Assembly (NCBI RefSeq): GCF_040126175.1
Contig: NZ_CP155828.1
Coordinates: 186,001-250,000, forward strand
Reading direction: 5' to 3'
DNA length: 64,000 nucleotides
From: Candidatus Phytoplasma solani
Lineage (GTDB): Bacteria; Bacillota_I; Bacilli_A; Acholeplasmatales; Acholeplasmataceae
Position numbers and translations under genes: made by a program. Below are positions 25,914 to 35,877 of the stretch, in pieces; position 1 is the first letter of the stretch; each line of letters opens with the position of its first letter. Below the pieces are notes generated by a model. That model saw only the letters and a program-made list of their open reading frames with translations. It was not told where the DNA came from and did no database searches.

Positions 25914-26558
25914 ATGTGGCAAGAAATTATTGATTCGCAAAGAAAAAAAGTTTATTTTCAAAAAATAGTTCAATTTTTACAAGAAGAAAAAAAGAAGGAC
26001 CAAATTATTTATCCGGCGACCAAAGATATTTTTACAGCCTTTCGTTTAACTCCCTTTAATAAGGTAAAAGCAGTTATTTTAGGGCAAGATCCTTATCACG
26101 GAAAAAATCAAGCTCACGGTTTATCTTTTAGTGTTAAATGTGAAAAAAGACCTCCAAGCCTCAATAATATTTTAAAAGAATTAAAAGATGATTTAAACAT
26201 TGAAAATAAGCAAAATAATTTAAATTCCTGGGCTTTAGAAGGAGTTTTAATGTTAAATGCTGTTTTAACTGTCCAAAAAAATACACCTTTAAGTCATCAA
26301 AAAATCGGTTGGGAAATTTTTACTCAAACTATTTTACAAACTTTACAAACTAAAAAAAATATAGTCTATCTTTTGTGGGGTAAATTTGCTCAAACTTACG
26401 AAAAGTATATTATAGCAAAAAATAATTATATCCTTAAAACTGCTCATCCTTCTCCCTTTTCTGCTACTAGTGGTTTTTTTGGTTCCAAACCATTTTCTAA
26501 AACAAATCTTTATCTTAAATCACACAATCTTAAAGAAATTAATTGGCATCTTTACTAA
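25914..26558 (+). CDS. ung: uracil-DNA glycosylase
   Basis: 214 residues, family 1 UDG that cuts uracil out of DNA to start base-excision repair. Active-site motif GQDPYHG (Asp general base) at about residues 59-65, the uracil-binding region HGLSFSV, LLWGKFAQ, and the leucine-intercalation loop HPSPFSATSGFFGSKPFS near the C-terminus are all intact. AAAAGG lies about 15 nt before the ATG. It sits next to dut, an apt pairing since both keep uracil out of an AT-rich genome; spacing 84 nt. Confidence 0.95.
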   Translation: MWQEIIDSQRKKVYFQKIVQFLQEEKKKDQIIYPATKDIFTAFRLTPFNKVKAVILGQDPYHGKNQAHGLSFSVKCEKRPPSLNNILKELKDDLNIENKQNNLNSWALEGVLMLNAVLTVQKNTPLSHQKIGWEIFTQTILQTLQTKKNIVYLLWGKFAQTYEKYIIAKNNYILKTAHPSPFSATSGFFGSKPFSKTNLYLKSHNLKEINWHLY

Positions 26559-26642
26559 TTTTTGTTTTGATTTGTTGATTCATTTTTTTCAAAATATAAC
26601 TTATTTTACAAATTTAATAAGAAAGGTAAGTTTTAATTTTTT

Positions 26643-27104
26643 ATGTCTAAAAAAAAACGTTTTTTTGAAAAAATAACTTTTTATAAAAACCAAAATATTA
26701 ATCTTCCTCAAAGACAAACCCAAAAAAGTGCAGGATATGATTTAGAAGCAGCTCAAACTCTAGAAATCAAACCTCAAACAATTCAATTAGTTCCTACAGG
26801 AATTAAATCTTATTTTCCCGAAAATGAAGTATTATTAATTTATGCAAGGTCCTCTTTGCCTTTAAAAAAACAATTAATGATAGCTAATGGCGTCGGAGTG
26901 ATTGATAGTGATTATTATAATAATTCTTACAATGAAGGTCATATTTTTATTCCTTTATATAATTTTTCTTCTCAAATGGTTAAAATTGTTAAAGGTGAAA
27001 GAATTGCTCAAGGTATTTTTCAAACTTTTTTTTTAATCACTAACGAAGAAAATCCTTCTTTTTTAAGACAAGGTGGTTTTGGTAGCACAACTAATAAAAA
27101 TTAG
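26643..27104 (+). CDS. dut: dUTP diphosphatase
   Basis: 153 residues, trimeric dUTPase turning dUTP into dUMP and PPi. All five family motifs are visible: SAGYDLEA, YARSSLP, GVGVIDSDYYN (catalytic Asp), GERIAQGIF and the glycine-rich C-terminal RQGGFGST that closes over the substrate. A ten-residue insertion around NNSYNEGHI between motifs 3 and 4 resembles that of Mollicute/Firmicute members. GAAAGG lies about 14 nt upstream. Confidence 0.95.
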   Translation: MSKKKRFFEKITFYKNQNINLPQRQTQKSAGYDLEAAQTLEIKPQTIQLVPTGIKSYFPENEVLLIYARSSLPLKKQLMIANGVGVIDSDYYNNSYNEGHIFIPLYNFSSQMVKIVKGERIAQGIFQTFFLITNEENPSFLRQGGFGSTTNKN

Positions 27105-27124
27105 TTAATACAACAAAAAAACAA

Positions 27125-27153
27125 TTGCCAAACGGCTTTAAATATGCTAAAAT
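27125..27153 (+). promoter_or_regulatory. sigma-70-type promoter of the rpsB operon
   Basis: TTGCCA, 17-nt spacer, TAAAAT. It gives an unusually long leader of nearly 300 nt before rpsB at 27451, with room for S2-type autoregulation, but I see no defined leader fold. Confidence 0.55.
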
Positions 27154-27450
27154 ATTTTAGGTAAATGTTGTTTTATTGTTTTTATATTTTTTTATTTTCT
27201 TAATTGTTAAAATAATTTTTCGATTTAATAAAGTTTTAATAATAAATTAAAAACAGATGTAATTATGAGATTGTTTTGTCACAAGTAGCAAAATTAAAAA
27301 AGTTAAAAAAACAAAAAAATAATTAAAAAATTTTATTTTTTTAAAAATCAAAGAAAAACGTTAAGTTCAACAATAAATTTATTGTTATCAAAAATTTTAT
27401 TATTTTTTATTATTTAATAATATTAAAAAACAAAGGAGTTATTAATAAAA

Positions 27451-28245
27451 ATGGCAGTAGTTACGATGAAACAATTATTAGAATCAGGAGTTCATTTTGG
27501 TCATGCCACCAGAAAATGGAATCCTAAAATGAAAAGTTATATTTTTACATCAAGAAACGGCATTCACATTATCGATCTTAAAAAAACTTCAGATAAAATT
27601 GAAGAAGCTTATCAAGAATTATTAAAAATAATTAATCAAGGTGGCAAAATTTTATTTTTGGGAACAAAAAAACAAATTCAATCATCCATTAGAGAAGAGT
27701 CAAAACGTTGCGATCAATATTGTGTTGATCATCGTTGGTTGGGGGGGACTTTAACTAATTTTAATACCATTTTAAAACGAATTCAATTATTGCATTATTT
27801 GTATAAACAAGAAGAAGATGGTATTTGGAAAAAATTACCTAAAAAAGAAGTAGTTCAATTGAAAAGGAAAAGAGATAAGTTAGAAAAATTTTTGGGAGGA
27901 ATTAAAGAAATGAAAGAATTACCTCAAGCTCTTTTTGTTATAGATCCTGAAAAAGAAAAAAATGCTGTCGCAGAAGCTCGTAAATTAAATATTAAAATTT
28001 TTGGCATTGTAGATACTAATTGTAATCCTGATTTAGTTGATTACATCATTCCTGCTAATGACGATGCTATTAGAGGTGTTAAATTAATTACTTGGGTGAT
28101 TGCTAACGCTTGTATTGAAGGAAATGGCGGTGTCGCTGAAAAATCTGAGCAATTTGATGCTAAAAACGTTTTAAAACCGAAACCTTCCTATCAACAAAAC
28201 AAAAGAACTTATCAAGAAACAGTAAAACCAACAACTTTTAATTAA
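27451..28245 (+). CDS. rpsB: 30S ribosomal protein S2
   Basis: 264 residues, of normal length. Diagnostic starts [20 protein letters not shown] and [20 protein letters not shown], then [12 protein letters not shown], and [19 protein letters not shown] with PANDDAIR at the C-terminal half. AAAGGAG precedes the ATG by 9 nt. It heads the rpsB-tsf-pyrH-frr-cdsA cluster, an order shared with many Firmicutes. Confidence 0.97.
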   Translation: MAVVTMKQLLESGVHFGHATRKWNPKMKSYIFTSRNGIHIIDLKKTSDKIEEAYQELLKIINQGGKILFLGTKKQIQSSIREESKRCDQYCVDHRWLGGTLTNFNTILKRIQLLHYLYKQEEDGIWKKLPKKEVVQLKRKRDKLEKFLGGIKEMKELPQALFVIDPEKEKNAVAEARKLNIKIFGIVDTNCNPDLVDYIIPANDDAIRGVKLITWVIANACIEGNGGVAEKSEQFDAKNVLKPKPSYQQNKRTYQETVKPTTFN

Positions 28246-28392
28246 GTTATTTTTCTATAAAAAACAAGAAATAATTATTATTGATTAGGAATTGTTTTTT
28301 TTAATAATATGATAAAGATACGAAAAATTATTATAACATTAATTTAATTTTAATTTGAAAAAAGTAAAATAACAAAAGGATTAAACACGAAA

Positions 28393-29226
28393 ATGAAAAT
28401 AACAGCAGAAATGATTAAAGAATTAAGACAACAAACTCACGCTGGAATGATTGCATGCAAACAAGCGTTAGAAAAAACAGAAGGAAACCTACAAAAAGCA
28501 ATTATTTTTTTAAGAGAAAAAGGAATCATTAAAGCAGCTCAAAAACAATATCGTATAACTTCAGAAGGTTTAACTAATATTGTTTTTTCTCGAAATGATG
28601 CTTTTTTATATGAATTAAATTCAGAAACAGATTTTGTTGCTAAAAACGAATATTTCCAACAATTAATTAATATTATAGGAGAAGTAATTCTTCAAAAACA
28701 ATTGCAAAGTGTTGAAGAAGTTTTAGCTTTCGCGTACCAAAACAAAACAATTCAAGATTTACTTTTAGAAAAAACATCTGTTTTAGGTGAAAAAATAACC
28801 CTTAAAAAGGTATTAAAAGTTACCAAAAAAGAAGAAGAAGTTTTTGGCACTTACAAACATCAAGGTGGTCGTATTTCTGTTTTGGTAGTTTTAAAAAACA
28901 ATCATCCTTTGATTGCTGAAGATATAGCAATGCATATAGCCGCTTTTAACCCTAAATTTTTAACCCTTGAAAAAGTTAACCCTAAATTTTTAACTACTGA
29001 AAAAAATATCTTACAAAAACAAACTGAAAAGCAACTTTTAGAAGAAAAAAAACCTTTACATATTTTAGATAAAATAGTCCAAAATCGTTTAAATAAACTT
29101 TTAAAAGAAATTTGTTTATCAGAGCAACCTTTTGTCAAGAACAATGAACAAAAAGTAAAAGATTATCTTAAAAAACATAATACAGATGTTATTTCTTATT
29201 TCCGTTGGTCAATTACTAATCAATAA
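28393..29226 (+). CDS. tsf: elongation factor Ts
   Basis: 277 residues; nucleotide exchange factor for EF-Tu. The N-terminal UBA-like domain ([31 protein letters not shown]) and the EF-Tu contact [10 protein letters not shown] (usual TDFVA) are present. A perfect-looking in-frame tandem duplication of 30 nt (28948-28977 and 28978-29007) repeats NPKFLT.EK in the core domain, adding ten residues. AAAAGGATT precedes the ATG. The gap of 147 nt after rpsB holds no obvious terminator. Confidence 0.95.
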   Translation: MKITAEMIKELRQQTHAGMIACKQALEKTEGNLQKAIIFLREKGIIKAAQKQYRITSEGLTNIVFSRNDAFLYELNSETDFVAKNEYFQQLINIIGEVILQKQLQSVEEVLAFAYQNKTIQDLLLEKTSVLGEKITLKKVLKVTKKEEEVFGTYKHQGGRISVLVVLKNNHPLIAEDIAMHIAAFNPKFLTLEKVNPKFLTTEKNILQKQTEKQLLEEKKPLHILDKIVQNRLNKLLKEICLSEQPFVKNNEQKVKDYLKKHNTDVISYFRWSITNQ

Positions 29227-29303
29227 ATTCAATTATTTTTTTAAAAATAAAAATATCTTGCTTGAAAAACATTTTTCAGGTGTTCACAAAAAAAGGTTGT
29301 CAA

Positions 29304-30047
29304 ATGTATAAAAAAATTCTTTTAAAATTAAGTGGTGCATCCCTCAAAGGAGACACTTCCCACGGTATCGATCCTATAACTATTAAAAAAATCGCTTTAG
29401 AAATTAAAGACATTAAGGATTTAGGAATTCAAATTGTGATTATTGTAGGAGCAGGCAACCTTTGGCGTGGACGAACCGGAGAAGAACTAGGTATGGACCG
29501 TTCTCAAGCTGATTATATGGGGATGTTAGGCACTATTATGAACTCTTTAGCTTTACAAGATGCCTTAGAACAAACACAAACAATTACTCGAGTTATGACG
29601 GCCTTTCCCGTTGCTACAGTAGCAGAACCTTATATTCGTAGAAAAGCTCTTCGTCATTTAGAAAAAAGAAGAGTAGTTATTTTAGGTGCTGGTGCTGGTT
29701 CACCTTATTTTTCAACCGATACTGCTGCTGCTCTAAGAGCGGCTGAATTACATATTGATGTTATTTTGATGGCTAAAAACAACATCGAAGGAGTTTATGA
29801 TAAAGATCCTAAAAAACACGATAATGCTATTTTATTAAAAAAGATGAAACACGAACAAATTTTATCACAAAGACTTTCTGTTATGGATATAACAGCAGCA
29901 TCCCTTTGTTTAGAAAATAATATTGATATTTTAGTTTTCAACATGCTTCAATCAGGAAACATTAAAAAAGCTGTTTTACAAAAAGAAATCGGCACTATTA
30001 TTAGTTCAAAAGGAGAACAAAAGTGGAACAACAAACCCAAGAAATAG
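29304..30047 (+). CDS. pyrH: UMP kinase
   Basis: 247 residues from ATG 29304, which gives the canonical start [16 protein letters not shown] after AAAGGTTG; an in-frame TTG 42 nt upstream would add an unlikely tail. Makes UDP from UMP using ATP. Family features: LKLSGASL phosphate loop, [28 protein letters not shown] and VYDKDPKKH. Amino-acid-kinase fold, normally hexameric. The 3' end overlaps the frr start by 25 nt. Confidence 0.96.
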   Translation: MYKKILLKLSGASLKGDTSHGIDPITIKKIALEIKDIKDLGIQIVIIVGAGNLWRGRTGEELGMDRSQADYMGMLGTIMNSLALQDALEQTQTITRVMTAFPVATVAEPYIRRKALRHLEKRRVVILGAGAGSPYFSTDTAAALRAAELHIDVILMAKNNIEGVYDKDPKKHDNAILLKKMKHEQILSQRLSVMDITAASLCLENNIDILVFNMLQSGNIKKAVLQKEIGTIISSKGEQKWNNKPKK

Positions 30048-30577
30048 TTTTATTAATTGAAAAAAAAATGTCCCAAGCGCAAGAAATGATGTTAAAATTA
30101 TTTTTAGATATTAGAACAGGAATTGCTAATTCTAATATTTTGAATAAAATAAATATTAATTATTATGGAACCGAAACCCCTTTAAAAACATTATCTTCTG
30201 TTAGTATTTCTGAAGGAACTCAATTACAAATTAAACCTTATGAAAAAACTTTAATTCCTTCAATTAAAAAAGCTCTTTTAGCCTCTGATTTAGGAATCAC
30301 CCCTGAAACTGATGGAGTTATTTTAAGGCTTAATTTTCCTAAACCAACAGAAGAAAGAAGAAAAGCTTTGACAAAAGAAGTCGAAAAAATAGCTGAACAA
30401 ACTAAAATAATTATTAGAAATATTCGACGCGATGGCAACATTCAAATTAAAAAAATATCACTTACCAAAGACTTAGAAACTTTATATTTAAACAAAATTC
30501 AATTTTTAACTGACAAAAATATTAAAATAGTTGAAAAAGAAACTATCAATAAAAACAAAGAGCTTTTAAAAGCTTAA
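30023..30577 (+). CDS. frr: ribosome recycling factor
   Basis: 184 residues from a GTG start with AAAGGAG 5 nt upstream, lying within the end of pyrH. Splits post-termination ribosomes together with EF-G. Typical blocks: [21 protein letters not shown]-like region as [37 protein letters not shown] and IRNIRRDGN. Full length. Confidence 0.96.
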   Translation: MEQQTQEIVLLIEKKMSQAQEMMLKLFLDIRTGIANSNILNKININYYGTETPLKTLSSVSISEGTQLQIKPYEKTLIPSIKKALLASDLGITPETDGVILRLNFPKPTEERRKALTKEVEKIAEQTKIIIRNIRRDGNIQIKKISLTKDLETLYLNKIQFLTDKNIKIVEKETINKNKELLKA

Positions 30578-30638
30578 TTTTTTCATTTATTTTTCATATT
30601 TTTCAAAAAATATTTTAACCCAATTAGGAGGTTTTTTT

Positions 30639-31523
30639 ATGATAAAAAAGAGAATAATAACAGGTTTAAGTTTGGTTTTATTTTCTTTTTTCTTTTATTT
30701 TCTTCCTAATGGTGAAATTAAATTTTTGATCTTTGTCGGTTTAACTATTAAAGCATCTCAAGAAATGTTAATTATTTTTAACAAAGAAGAAAAAAAAGTA
30801 AGTTCTCAAAAATCTTTTAGCAAAAATTTCATTATCATAATCTTGACTTTATTGTTTTTTATCATTCTTTTTATTTTTTTGCAAAAGCAAAAGTTACTAC
30901 CAAACCAAGTAAGATTTCTCGATAAAATTCCTTTTTCTTTTGATAAATACAGTTTTTTTCTTTTATTCTCTCCTTTTATTTTACTTTTATTTTTTTTTGT
31001 TTTTTTATCTTCTTGGCATACCTCAGATCTAGCTAAAATTTTTCTGATTATGATTTATATTGGCGTTGGCATGTCTTGTCTTTTGACTTTAATTTTATCG
31101 ACTTTACCTTATCTACTTTTTTTTGTCTTGCTAATTGTTTTAACTGATTCCTTTGCTTTTTTAGCTCGCTTCCCACGTTTTTGTCCTTTTTTAAATTTAG
31201 GTCTTTTAGTGCCTCATCTCAGTCCTAAAAAAACCAAAAAAGGAGCTATTTTAGGTACTTTGGGATCTGTGATTGCTACTTTTATCTTTTTTTTCACTTG
31301 GAATAAAATTAACAACTACTCTTTATTTATTTTTTTTGCTTTTGCAATTTCTATTATTTCTCAAATCAGTGATTTATTAGCCTCTAAATTTAAAAGAGAT
31401 TTTAATATTAAAGATTTTGGTAATATTTTACCTGGTCATGGTGGTTTTTTAGATCGTTTTGACTCTTGGCTTTTAACTGCTTTTTTCTCACTTTTCTTTT
31501 TTACTTTCATATTTTTAAACTAG
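30639..31523 (+). CDS. cdsA: phosphatidate cytidylyltransferase
   Basis: 294 residues, about seven or eight membrane segments. Forms CDP-diacylglycerol from phosphatidic acid and CTP, the branch point for phospholipids. The C-terminal CDS signature is complete: SKFKRDFNIKDFGNILPGHG then GFLDRFDS, with catalytic Asp residues. TAGGAGG precedes the ATG. In walled relatives uppS lies between frr and cdsA; it is absent here, as fits an organism without peptidoglycan. Confidence 0.93.
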   Translation: MIKKRIITGLSLVLFSFFFYFLPNGEIKFLIFVGLTIKASQEMLIIFNKEEKKVSSQKSFSKNFIIIILTLLFFIILFIFLQKQKLLPNQVRFLDKIPFSFDKYSFFLLFSPFILLLFFFVFLSSWHTSDLAKIFLIMIYIGVGMSCLLTLILSTLPYLLFFVLLIVLTDSFAFLARFPRFCPFLNLGLLVPHLSPKKTKKGAILGTLGSVIATFIFFFTWNKINNYSLFIFFAFAISIISQISDLLASKFKRDFNIKDFGNILPGHGGFLDRFDSWLLTAFFSLFFFTFIFLN

Positions 31524-31586
31524 ACTGAGTTTCTTGTAATTTTTATTTTTATTTGTTGAATATTATCATTTTTTGGATTATTTTGT

Positions 31587-31609
31587 GTTATAATTTCATA
31601 TGATATAAT
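31587..31609 (+). promoter_or_regulatory. tandem extended -10 promoter elements for the glycolysis cluster
   Basis: TGTTATAAT (-10 at 31589-31594) and TGATATAAT (-10 at 31604-31609), about 200 nt before tpiA. No clear -35 boxes. Two closely spaced starts are plausible for a highly expressed operon. Confidence 0.5.
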
Positions 31610-31804
31610 TTTATTTATTAATATTTATTATTTCTTTTTTTAATTACTTCTTTTTAGTCAAAATTTTATAATCAAAAAAACAATATAATATTACCTTTTG
31701 ATAAGCTTGAATATATATTATTTTTAAACAATAAAATACAAATTAAATGTTTTTTAAAAATAATTTATCTTTTTGACAAATAAAATATTCAAAGGAGTTA
31801 TTTT

Positions 31805-32629
31805 ATGAATAATCATCAAAGAATTAAAGTTATCGCTGGAAATTGGAAGATGTATAAAAACAAAAATGAAGCTTTAGAATTTATACAAAAGGTTAATTTT
31901 AAAGTTCCAACCCCAAAAGAAGTAGAAACTATTATTTTTGCCCAAAGCACTTTATTAGATTTTTTAGTTCAAAATCAAGGACCTAATCTTAAAATTGGCG
32001 CTCAAAACATCTTTTATAAAAATGAAGGAGCTTTTACAGGAGAAATATCCCCCCTTAATTTGATTTCTTTGGGGGTAAAATATGTTTTATTGGGTCACAG
32101 CGAAAGAAGAATTATTTTTGGAGAAACTGATCAATTAGTAAATTTAAAATTATTAAAAGCGCTTCAAAACAATTTATCTCCTATTTTATGTTTGGGTGAA
32201 ACCCTTGAAACAAAAGAAAAAAACGAAACTAAAGTTTTTTTAGAAAAACAATTAACTCAATCTTTAAAAGGTGTTCCACAAAATTCCTTAGAACAAATAA
32301 TAATCGCTTATGAACCTGTTTGGGCAATTGGGACAGGAAAAACTGCCACTCCCGAGGATGCTAATAACATTATTCAACAAATTAGAAATAAAATTGCTAC
32401 TTTATATTCAAATCAAATGGCAGAATCTGTAAGAATTCTTTATGGTGGTTCTGTTTCTTGTGATAATATCGAAAATATTTTAGAACAAATCGCTATTGAT
32501 GGTGTTTTAGTGGGGAAAGCTGCTTTAGAAGTGAAAGATTTTTTATTTTTTACTCAAACAGCTATGAAATGTTTGCAAACTTGTTCCCGAAAAAAATTAA
32601 AAAAAGATGATTGCCTTTTTTGTTCTTAA
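31805..32629 (+). CDS. tpiA: triosephosphate isomerase with Cys-rich C-terminal tail
   Basis: 274 residues. Interconverts DHAP and glyceraldehyde-3-phosphate. Catalytic features: GNWKMYKN (Lys), LGHSERR (His) and [11 protein letters not shown] (Glu), with the phosphate loop YGGSVSCDN and [10 protein letters not shown]. The family ends about 20 residues earlier; here a tail follows with cysteines spaced C-x3-C and C-x2-C (KCLQTC, DDCLFC) separated by a basic stretch. CAAAGGAG lies 9 nt before the ATG. First gene of tpiA-HAD-fba-pgk-gap. Confidence 0.95.
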   Translation: MNNHQRIKVIAGNWKMYKNKNEALEFIQKVNFKVPTPKEVETIIFAQSTLLDFLVQNQGPNLKIGAQNIFYKNEGAFTGEISPLNLISLGVKYVLLGHSERRIIFGETDQLVNLKLLKALQNNLSPILCLGETLETKEKNETKVFLEKQLTQSLKGVPQNSLEQIIIAYEPVWAIGTGKTATPEDANNIIQQIRNKIATLYSNQMAESVRILYGGSVSCDNIENILEQIAIDGVLVGKAALEVKDFLFFTQTAMKCLQTCSRKKLKKDDCLFCS

Positions 32630-32718
32630 ACTTAACCAAAAATAATATTGCTTATTTTTTAATTTTAAAACCTCATATTAAATTTTATTTTAAAAAATAA
32701 CATAAGGAGTTTTTTAAA

Positions 32719-33513
32719 ATGATACCAACTAAAAAGATGTTTTTTTTTGATATTGATGGTACTCTTTTAAGCTCTAAATATAAACAAATTTTTTCTCAAA
32801 CTAATGAAGCCATCAAAGAATTAGCTAAAAACCCTAACGTTATTTTAGGAATAGCTACTGGAAGAAATATGAAAAGAATTAATGTTTTAGGAGATTTAAT
32901 GCCATATTTTAATCATTTAGTCTTATTTAATGGTGGTTTAACCAAAGTTTTTGATAAAGTTATCGATGATAGACCTTTTCAAAGAGAAATAGTGCAAGAG
33001 TTGATCAACAAAGCTCATCAAGCTAAAATTTATATTGGTCTTACAGGTTTCAACCAAGAAATTGTTCCTAGTCAAAAAGATTTAATTCCTACTTCTTTGC
33101 AAGAAATTTATTTCACCAATAAAAATTTTTTAGTCGATTCTCAATTTCATCTTTATAACAACGTTTATCAAGTTTGGTTATTTGAACCAAATCGTAAAAA
33201 ATTAGAATATTTTTTAAAAGATTTTTCACATTTACAAAAATATTATTGGAGAAGCGATGGTGGAGTTGATTTGCTTCCCGAAAAAATAAATAAAACTCGT
33301 GGAATTAAGTTAATAAAATCTTTATATAAAGAGCATCAATTAATTTGTGTAGGAGATGGTTATAATGATGTTGATATGCTTAAATATGCTGATATTGGTA
33401 TAGGGATGGATAACACTAATTGTCAAGAAATTAGAGACAATTCAAATCTTTTATCTCCTCATATTGATACTAATAAATTTTATGATTTTTTAAAACAAAA
33501 TTCTTTAATTTAA
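32719..33513 (+). CDS. HAD-superfamily hydrolase, Cof type
   Basis: 264 residues. Motif I FFFDIDGTLL (nucleophile Asp), motif II GIATGRN, cap domain in the middle, then motif III/IV GDGYNDVDMLKYADIGIGM, the hallmarks of Cof/YkrA phosphatases (subfamily IIB). Such enzymes remove phosphate from sugar phosphates or flavins; substrate unknown. ATAAGGAG precedes the ATG. Lies inside the glycolysis cluster, so a role in clearing sugar-phosphate by-products is possible but unproven. Confidence 0.9.
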   Translation: MIPTKKMFFFDIDGTLLSSKYKQIFSQTNEAIKELAKNPNVILGIATGRNMKRINVLGDLMPYFNHLVLFNGGLTKVFDKVIDDRPFQREIVQELINKAHQAKIYIGLTGFNQEIVPSQKDLIPTSLQEIYFTNKNFLVDSQFHLYNNVYQVWLFEPNRKKLEYFLKDFSHLQKYYWRSDGGVDLLPEKINKTRGIKLIKSLYKEHQLICVGDGYNDVDMLKYADIGIGMDNTNCQEIRDNSNLLSPHIDTNKFYDFLKQNSLI

Positions 33514-33655
33514 AAAAAATATTTTTTTGGTTTTAGTTTGTTTTATAAGTGGTTTCATTTTTACCTCTTTTTAATTTCAAGTATTATTTTATCAAACATC
33601 CAAAAAGGAACAATTTCTCAAAAATTATTTTAAATCAAAGAAAAGGTTTAATTAA

Positions 33656-34522
33656 ATGTTAACTTCAGATAAAAAAATTATTTTAAAAGCGCATCAACAA
33701 AAATATGCTATAGCTCAAGTAAATATTAATAATTTAGAATGGACTAAAGCAGCTTTACAAACAGCTCAAGAGTTACAATCTCCTATTATTTTAGGAGTTT
33801 CTGAAGGAGCTGCTAAATACTTGGGAGGATTTAAAACTGCTTTTGCTTTGGTGAAAGAACTTGATGCTTATTATAAAATTTCTGTCCCTGTTATTCTTCA
33901 TTTAGATCATGGTTCTTTTGAAGGTGGTTTAGAAGCAATTGAAGCCGGCTTTACTTCTATTATGTTTGATGGTAGTCGTTTTGATTTTGAGATTAATTTA
34001 ATGAAAACAAAAGAAATGACAAAGATATGTCACGATAGAGGACTTTTGATTGAAGCAGAAGTAGGAAGCGTTGGTGGCGAAGAAGATGGTATTGTTGGTC
34101 AGGGTGAAATAGCTGATCCGGAAGAATGTAAAAAAATAGCTGATTTAGGAATTGATATGCTTGCTGCTTGTGTTGGTAATATTCACGGTAAATATCCTGA
34201 AAATTGGGCTGGGCTTGATTTTAAAGTTTTTAATCAAGTTAGAGAATTAACTAACGAAAATACTCCTTTGGTATTACATGGAGGAAGCGGCATTTCCGAA
34301 GATATCATCAAAAAATCCATTGCTTTAGGAGTAGTCAAAATTAATGTTAATACAGAGTTTCAATTGGTTTTTGCAAAAGCAACTAGAAAATATATCGAAG
34401 AAGGAAAAGATTTAAAAGATAAAGGCTTTGACCCGCGTAAATTATTAAACCCTGGATTTATAGCGATTAAAGAAGAAATAAAATATAAGTTAGCTCTTTT
34501 TGGTTCAATCAATAAAGCTTAA
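33656..34522 (+). CDS. fba: fructose-bisphosphate aldolase, class II
   Basis: 288 residues. Zinc-dependent cleavage of fructose-1,6-bisphosphate. Metal and substrate motifs: VILHLDHGSFEGGLEAI, SIMFDGSRFDFEIN, EAEVGSVGGEEDG, NIHGKYPE and VLHGGSGIS, then KINVNTEFQ. Normal length for class IIB. AAAGGTTTA precedes the ATG. Confidence 0.96.
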   Translation: MLTSDKKIILKAHQQKYAIAQVNINNLEWTKAALQTAQELQSPIILGVSEGAAKYLGGFKTAFALVKELDAYYKISVPVILHLDHGSFEGGLEAIEAGFTSIMFDGSRFDFEINLMKTKEMTKICHDRGLLIEAEVGSVGGEEDGIVGQGEIADPEECKKIADLGIDMLAACVGNIHGKYPENWAGLDFKVFNQVRELTNENTPLVLHGGSGISEDIIKKSIALGVVKINVNTEFQLVFAKATRKYIEEGKDLKDKGFDPRKLLNPGFIAIKEEIKYKLALFGSINKA

Positions 34523-34604
34523 TACAAAAATATTTTTTTAACAAAAACAACATGATATTAATTTAGAAATGTAAAAATATTTAAAATTAAAAGGTGTAAT
34601 TGCT

Positions 34605-35807
34605 ATGAAGACTCAGTTAACTCATTTCAATATAGAAAATAAAAAAGTTTTATTGAGGGCTGATTTAAATGTCCCTTTAGAAAATAATGTTATTACAGAT
34701 GACAATAGAATTAAAGCTATTTTACCAACTATCAAATATTTAATTAAAAACAAAGGTAAAATCATTATTTTATCGCATTTAGGAAGAATTAAAGATGAAA
34801 CTCAAAAAGCTTATTTTAGTTTAAAACCGATAGCCGAAAAGTTATCTTTTTATTTGCAACAAAAAGTTATTTTTGTTCCAGAAACAAAAGGTAGGCTTGT
34901 AAAAGAGGCTATTGATAAATTACTTCCAGGTGATGTGTTAATGTTAGAAAATACTCGTTTTGAAGATTTAAATAACAAAGCTGAAAGTAAAAATGATCCT
35001 CAATTAGGTAAGTATTGGGCTTCTTTAGGGGATATATTTGTCAATGATGCTTTTGGCACCTGTCATCGTGTTCACGCTTCTAATGTAGGAATTGCTACCA
35101 ACATCAAAGCAAAATGTTTTGGCTTTTTGATTGAAAAAGAAATCAATTTTATTCAAAAAATAATTTCTAACCCTCAAAGACCGTTAATTGCTATTTTAGG
35201 AGGTTCTAAAGTTACTGATAAAATAGAATTAATTAAAAATATGTTGCAAAAAGTTGATTTTCTTTTAATTGGGGGCGGGATGAGCTATACTTTTTTAAAA
35301 GCTCAAGGTTTTAACGTTGGTACTAGTTTGTTAGAAACTGATAAAATCCCTTTAGTTAAAGAATTATTATCTTCTCCAGAAGCTAAAAAAATAATTTTAC
35401 CGAAAGATTTTGTTTGTGGAAAGGAATTTTTGCCAGACACTCAAGCAGTTGTTTATCAATATTTTAATATTCCTGATAATTTTATGGGCCTTGATATTGG
35501 ACCAGAAACGATTAAACTTTTCAAAAGTTATTTAATAACAGCCAAAACAATTCTTTGGAATGGCCCTGTAGGTGTTTTTGAATTTGAAAAATTTAGTCAA
35601 GGCACTAAAAATATAGCTCAAATTATTAGCTTATTTACATCATCAACAACTATTATTGGCGGAGGAGATAGTGCAGCTGCTGTCTTTAAATTTGGTTTAG
35701 AAAATCATTTTAGTCATATTTCAACTGGTGGCGGGGCTTTTTTAGAATTTTTAGAAGGAAAACCCATGCCAGGAATTACATGCATTCAAAATACAACTAA
35801 ATCATGA
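34605..35807 (+). CDS. pgk: phosphoglycerate kinase
   Basis: 400 residues, full length, two-domain kinase making ATP from 1,3-bisphosphoglycerate. N-domain: LLRADLNVPLENN, LSHLGR, NDAFGTCHRVHAS. C-domain: AILGGSKVTDKI, LIGGGMSYTFLKA, WNGPVGVFE and GGGDSAAAV nucleotide site. AAAGGTG precedes the ATG. Next gene follows after 70 nt. Confidence 0.97.
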   Translation: MKTQLTHFNIENKKVLLRADLNVPLENNVITDDNRIKAILPTIKYLIKNKGKIIILSHLGRIKDETQKAYFSLKPIAEKLSFYLQQKVIFVPETKGRLVKEAIDKLLPGDVLMLENTRFEDLNNKAESKNDPQLGKYWASLGDIFVNDAFGTCHRVHASNVGIATNIKAKCFGFLIEKEINFIQKIISNPQRPLIAILGGSKVTDKIELIKNMLQKVDFLLIGGGMSYTFLKAQGFNVGTSLLETDKIPLVKELLSSPEAKKIILPKDFVCGKEFLPDTQAVVYQYFNIPDNFMGLDIGPETIKLFKSYLITAKTILWNGPVGVFEFEKFSQGTKNIAQIISLFTSSTTIIGGGDSAAAVFKFGLENHFSHISTGGGAFLEFLEGKPMPGITCIQNTTKS

Positions 35808-35877
35808 TTTCTTTTTTTTACAAAAGATAAATAATTTATCAATTAAAAAAAATAAAAAAAACGAGGTTTTAACAATT

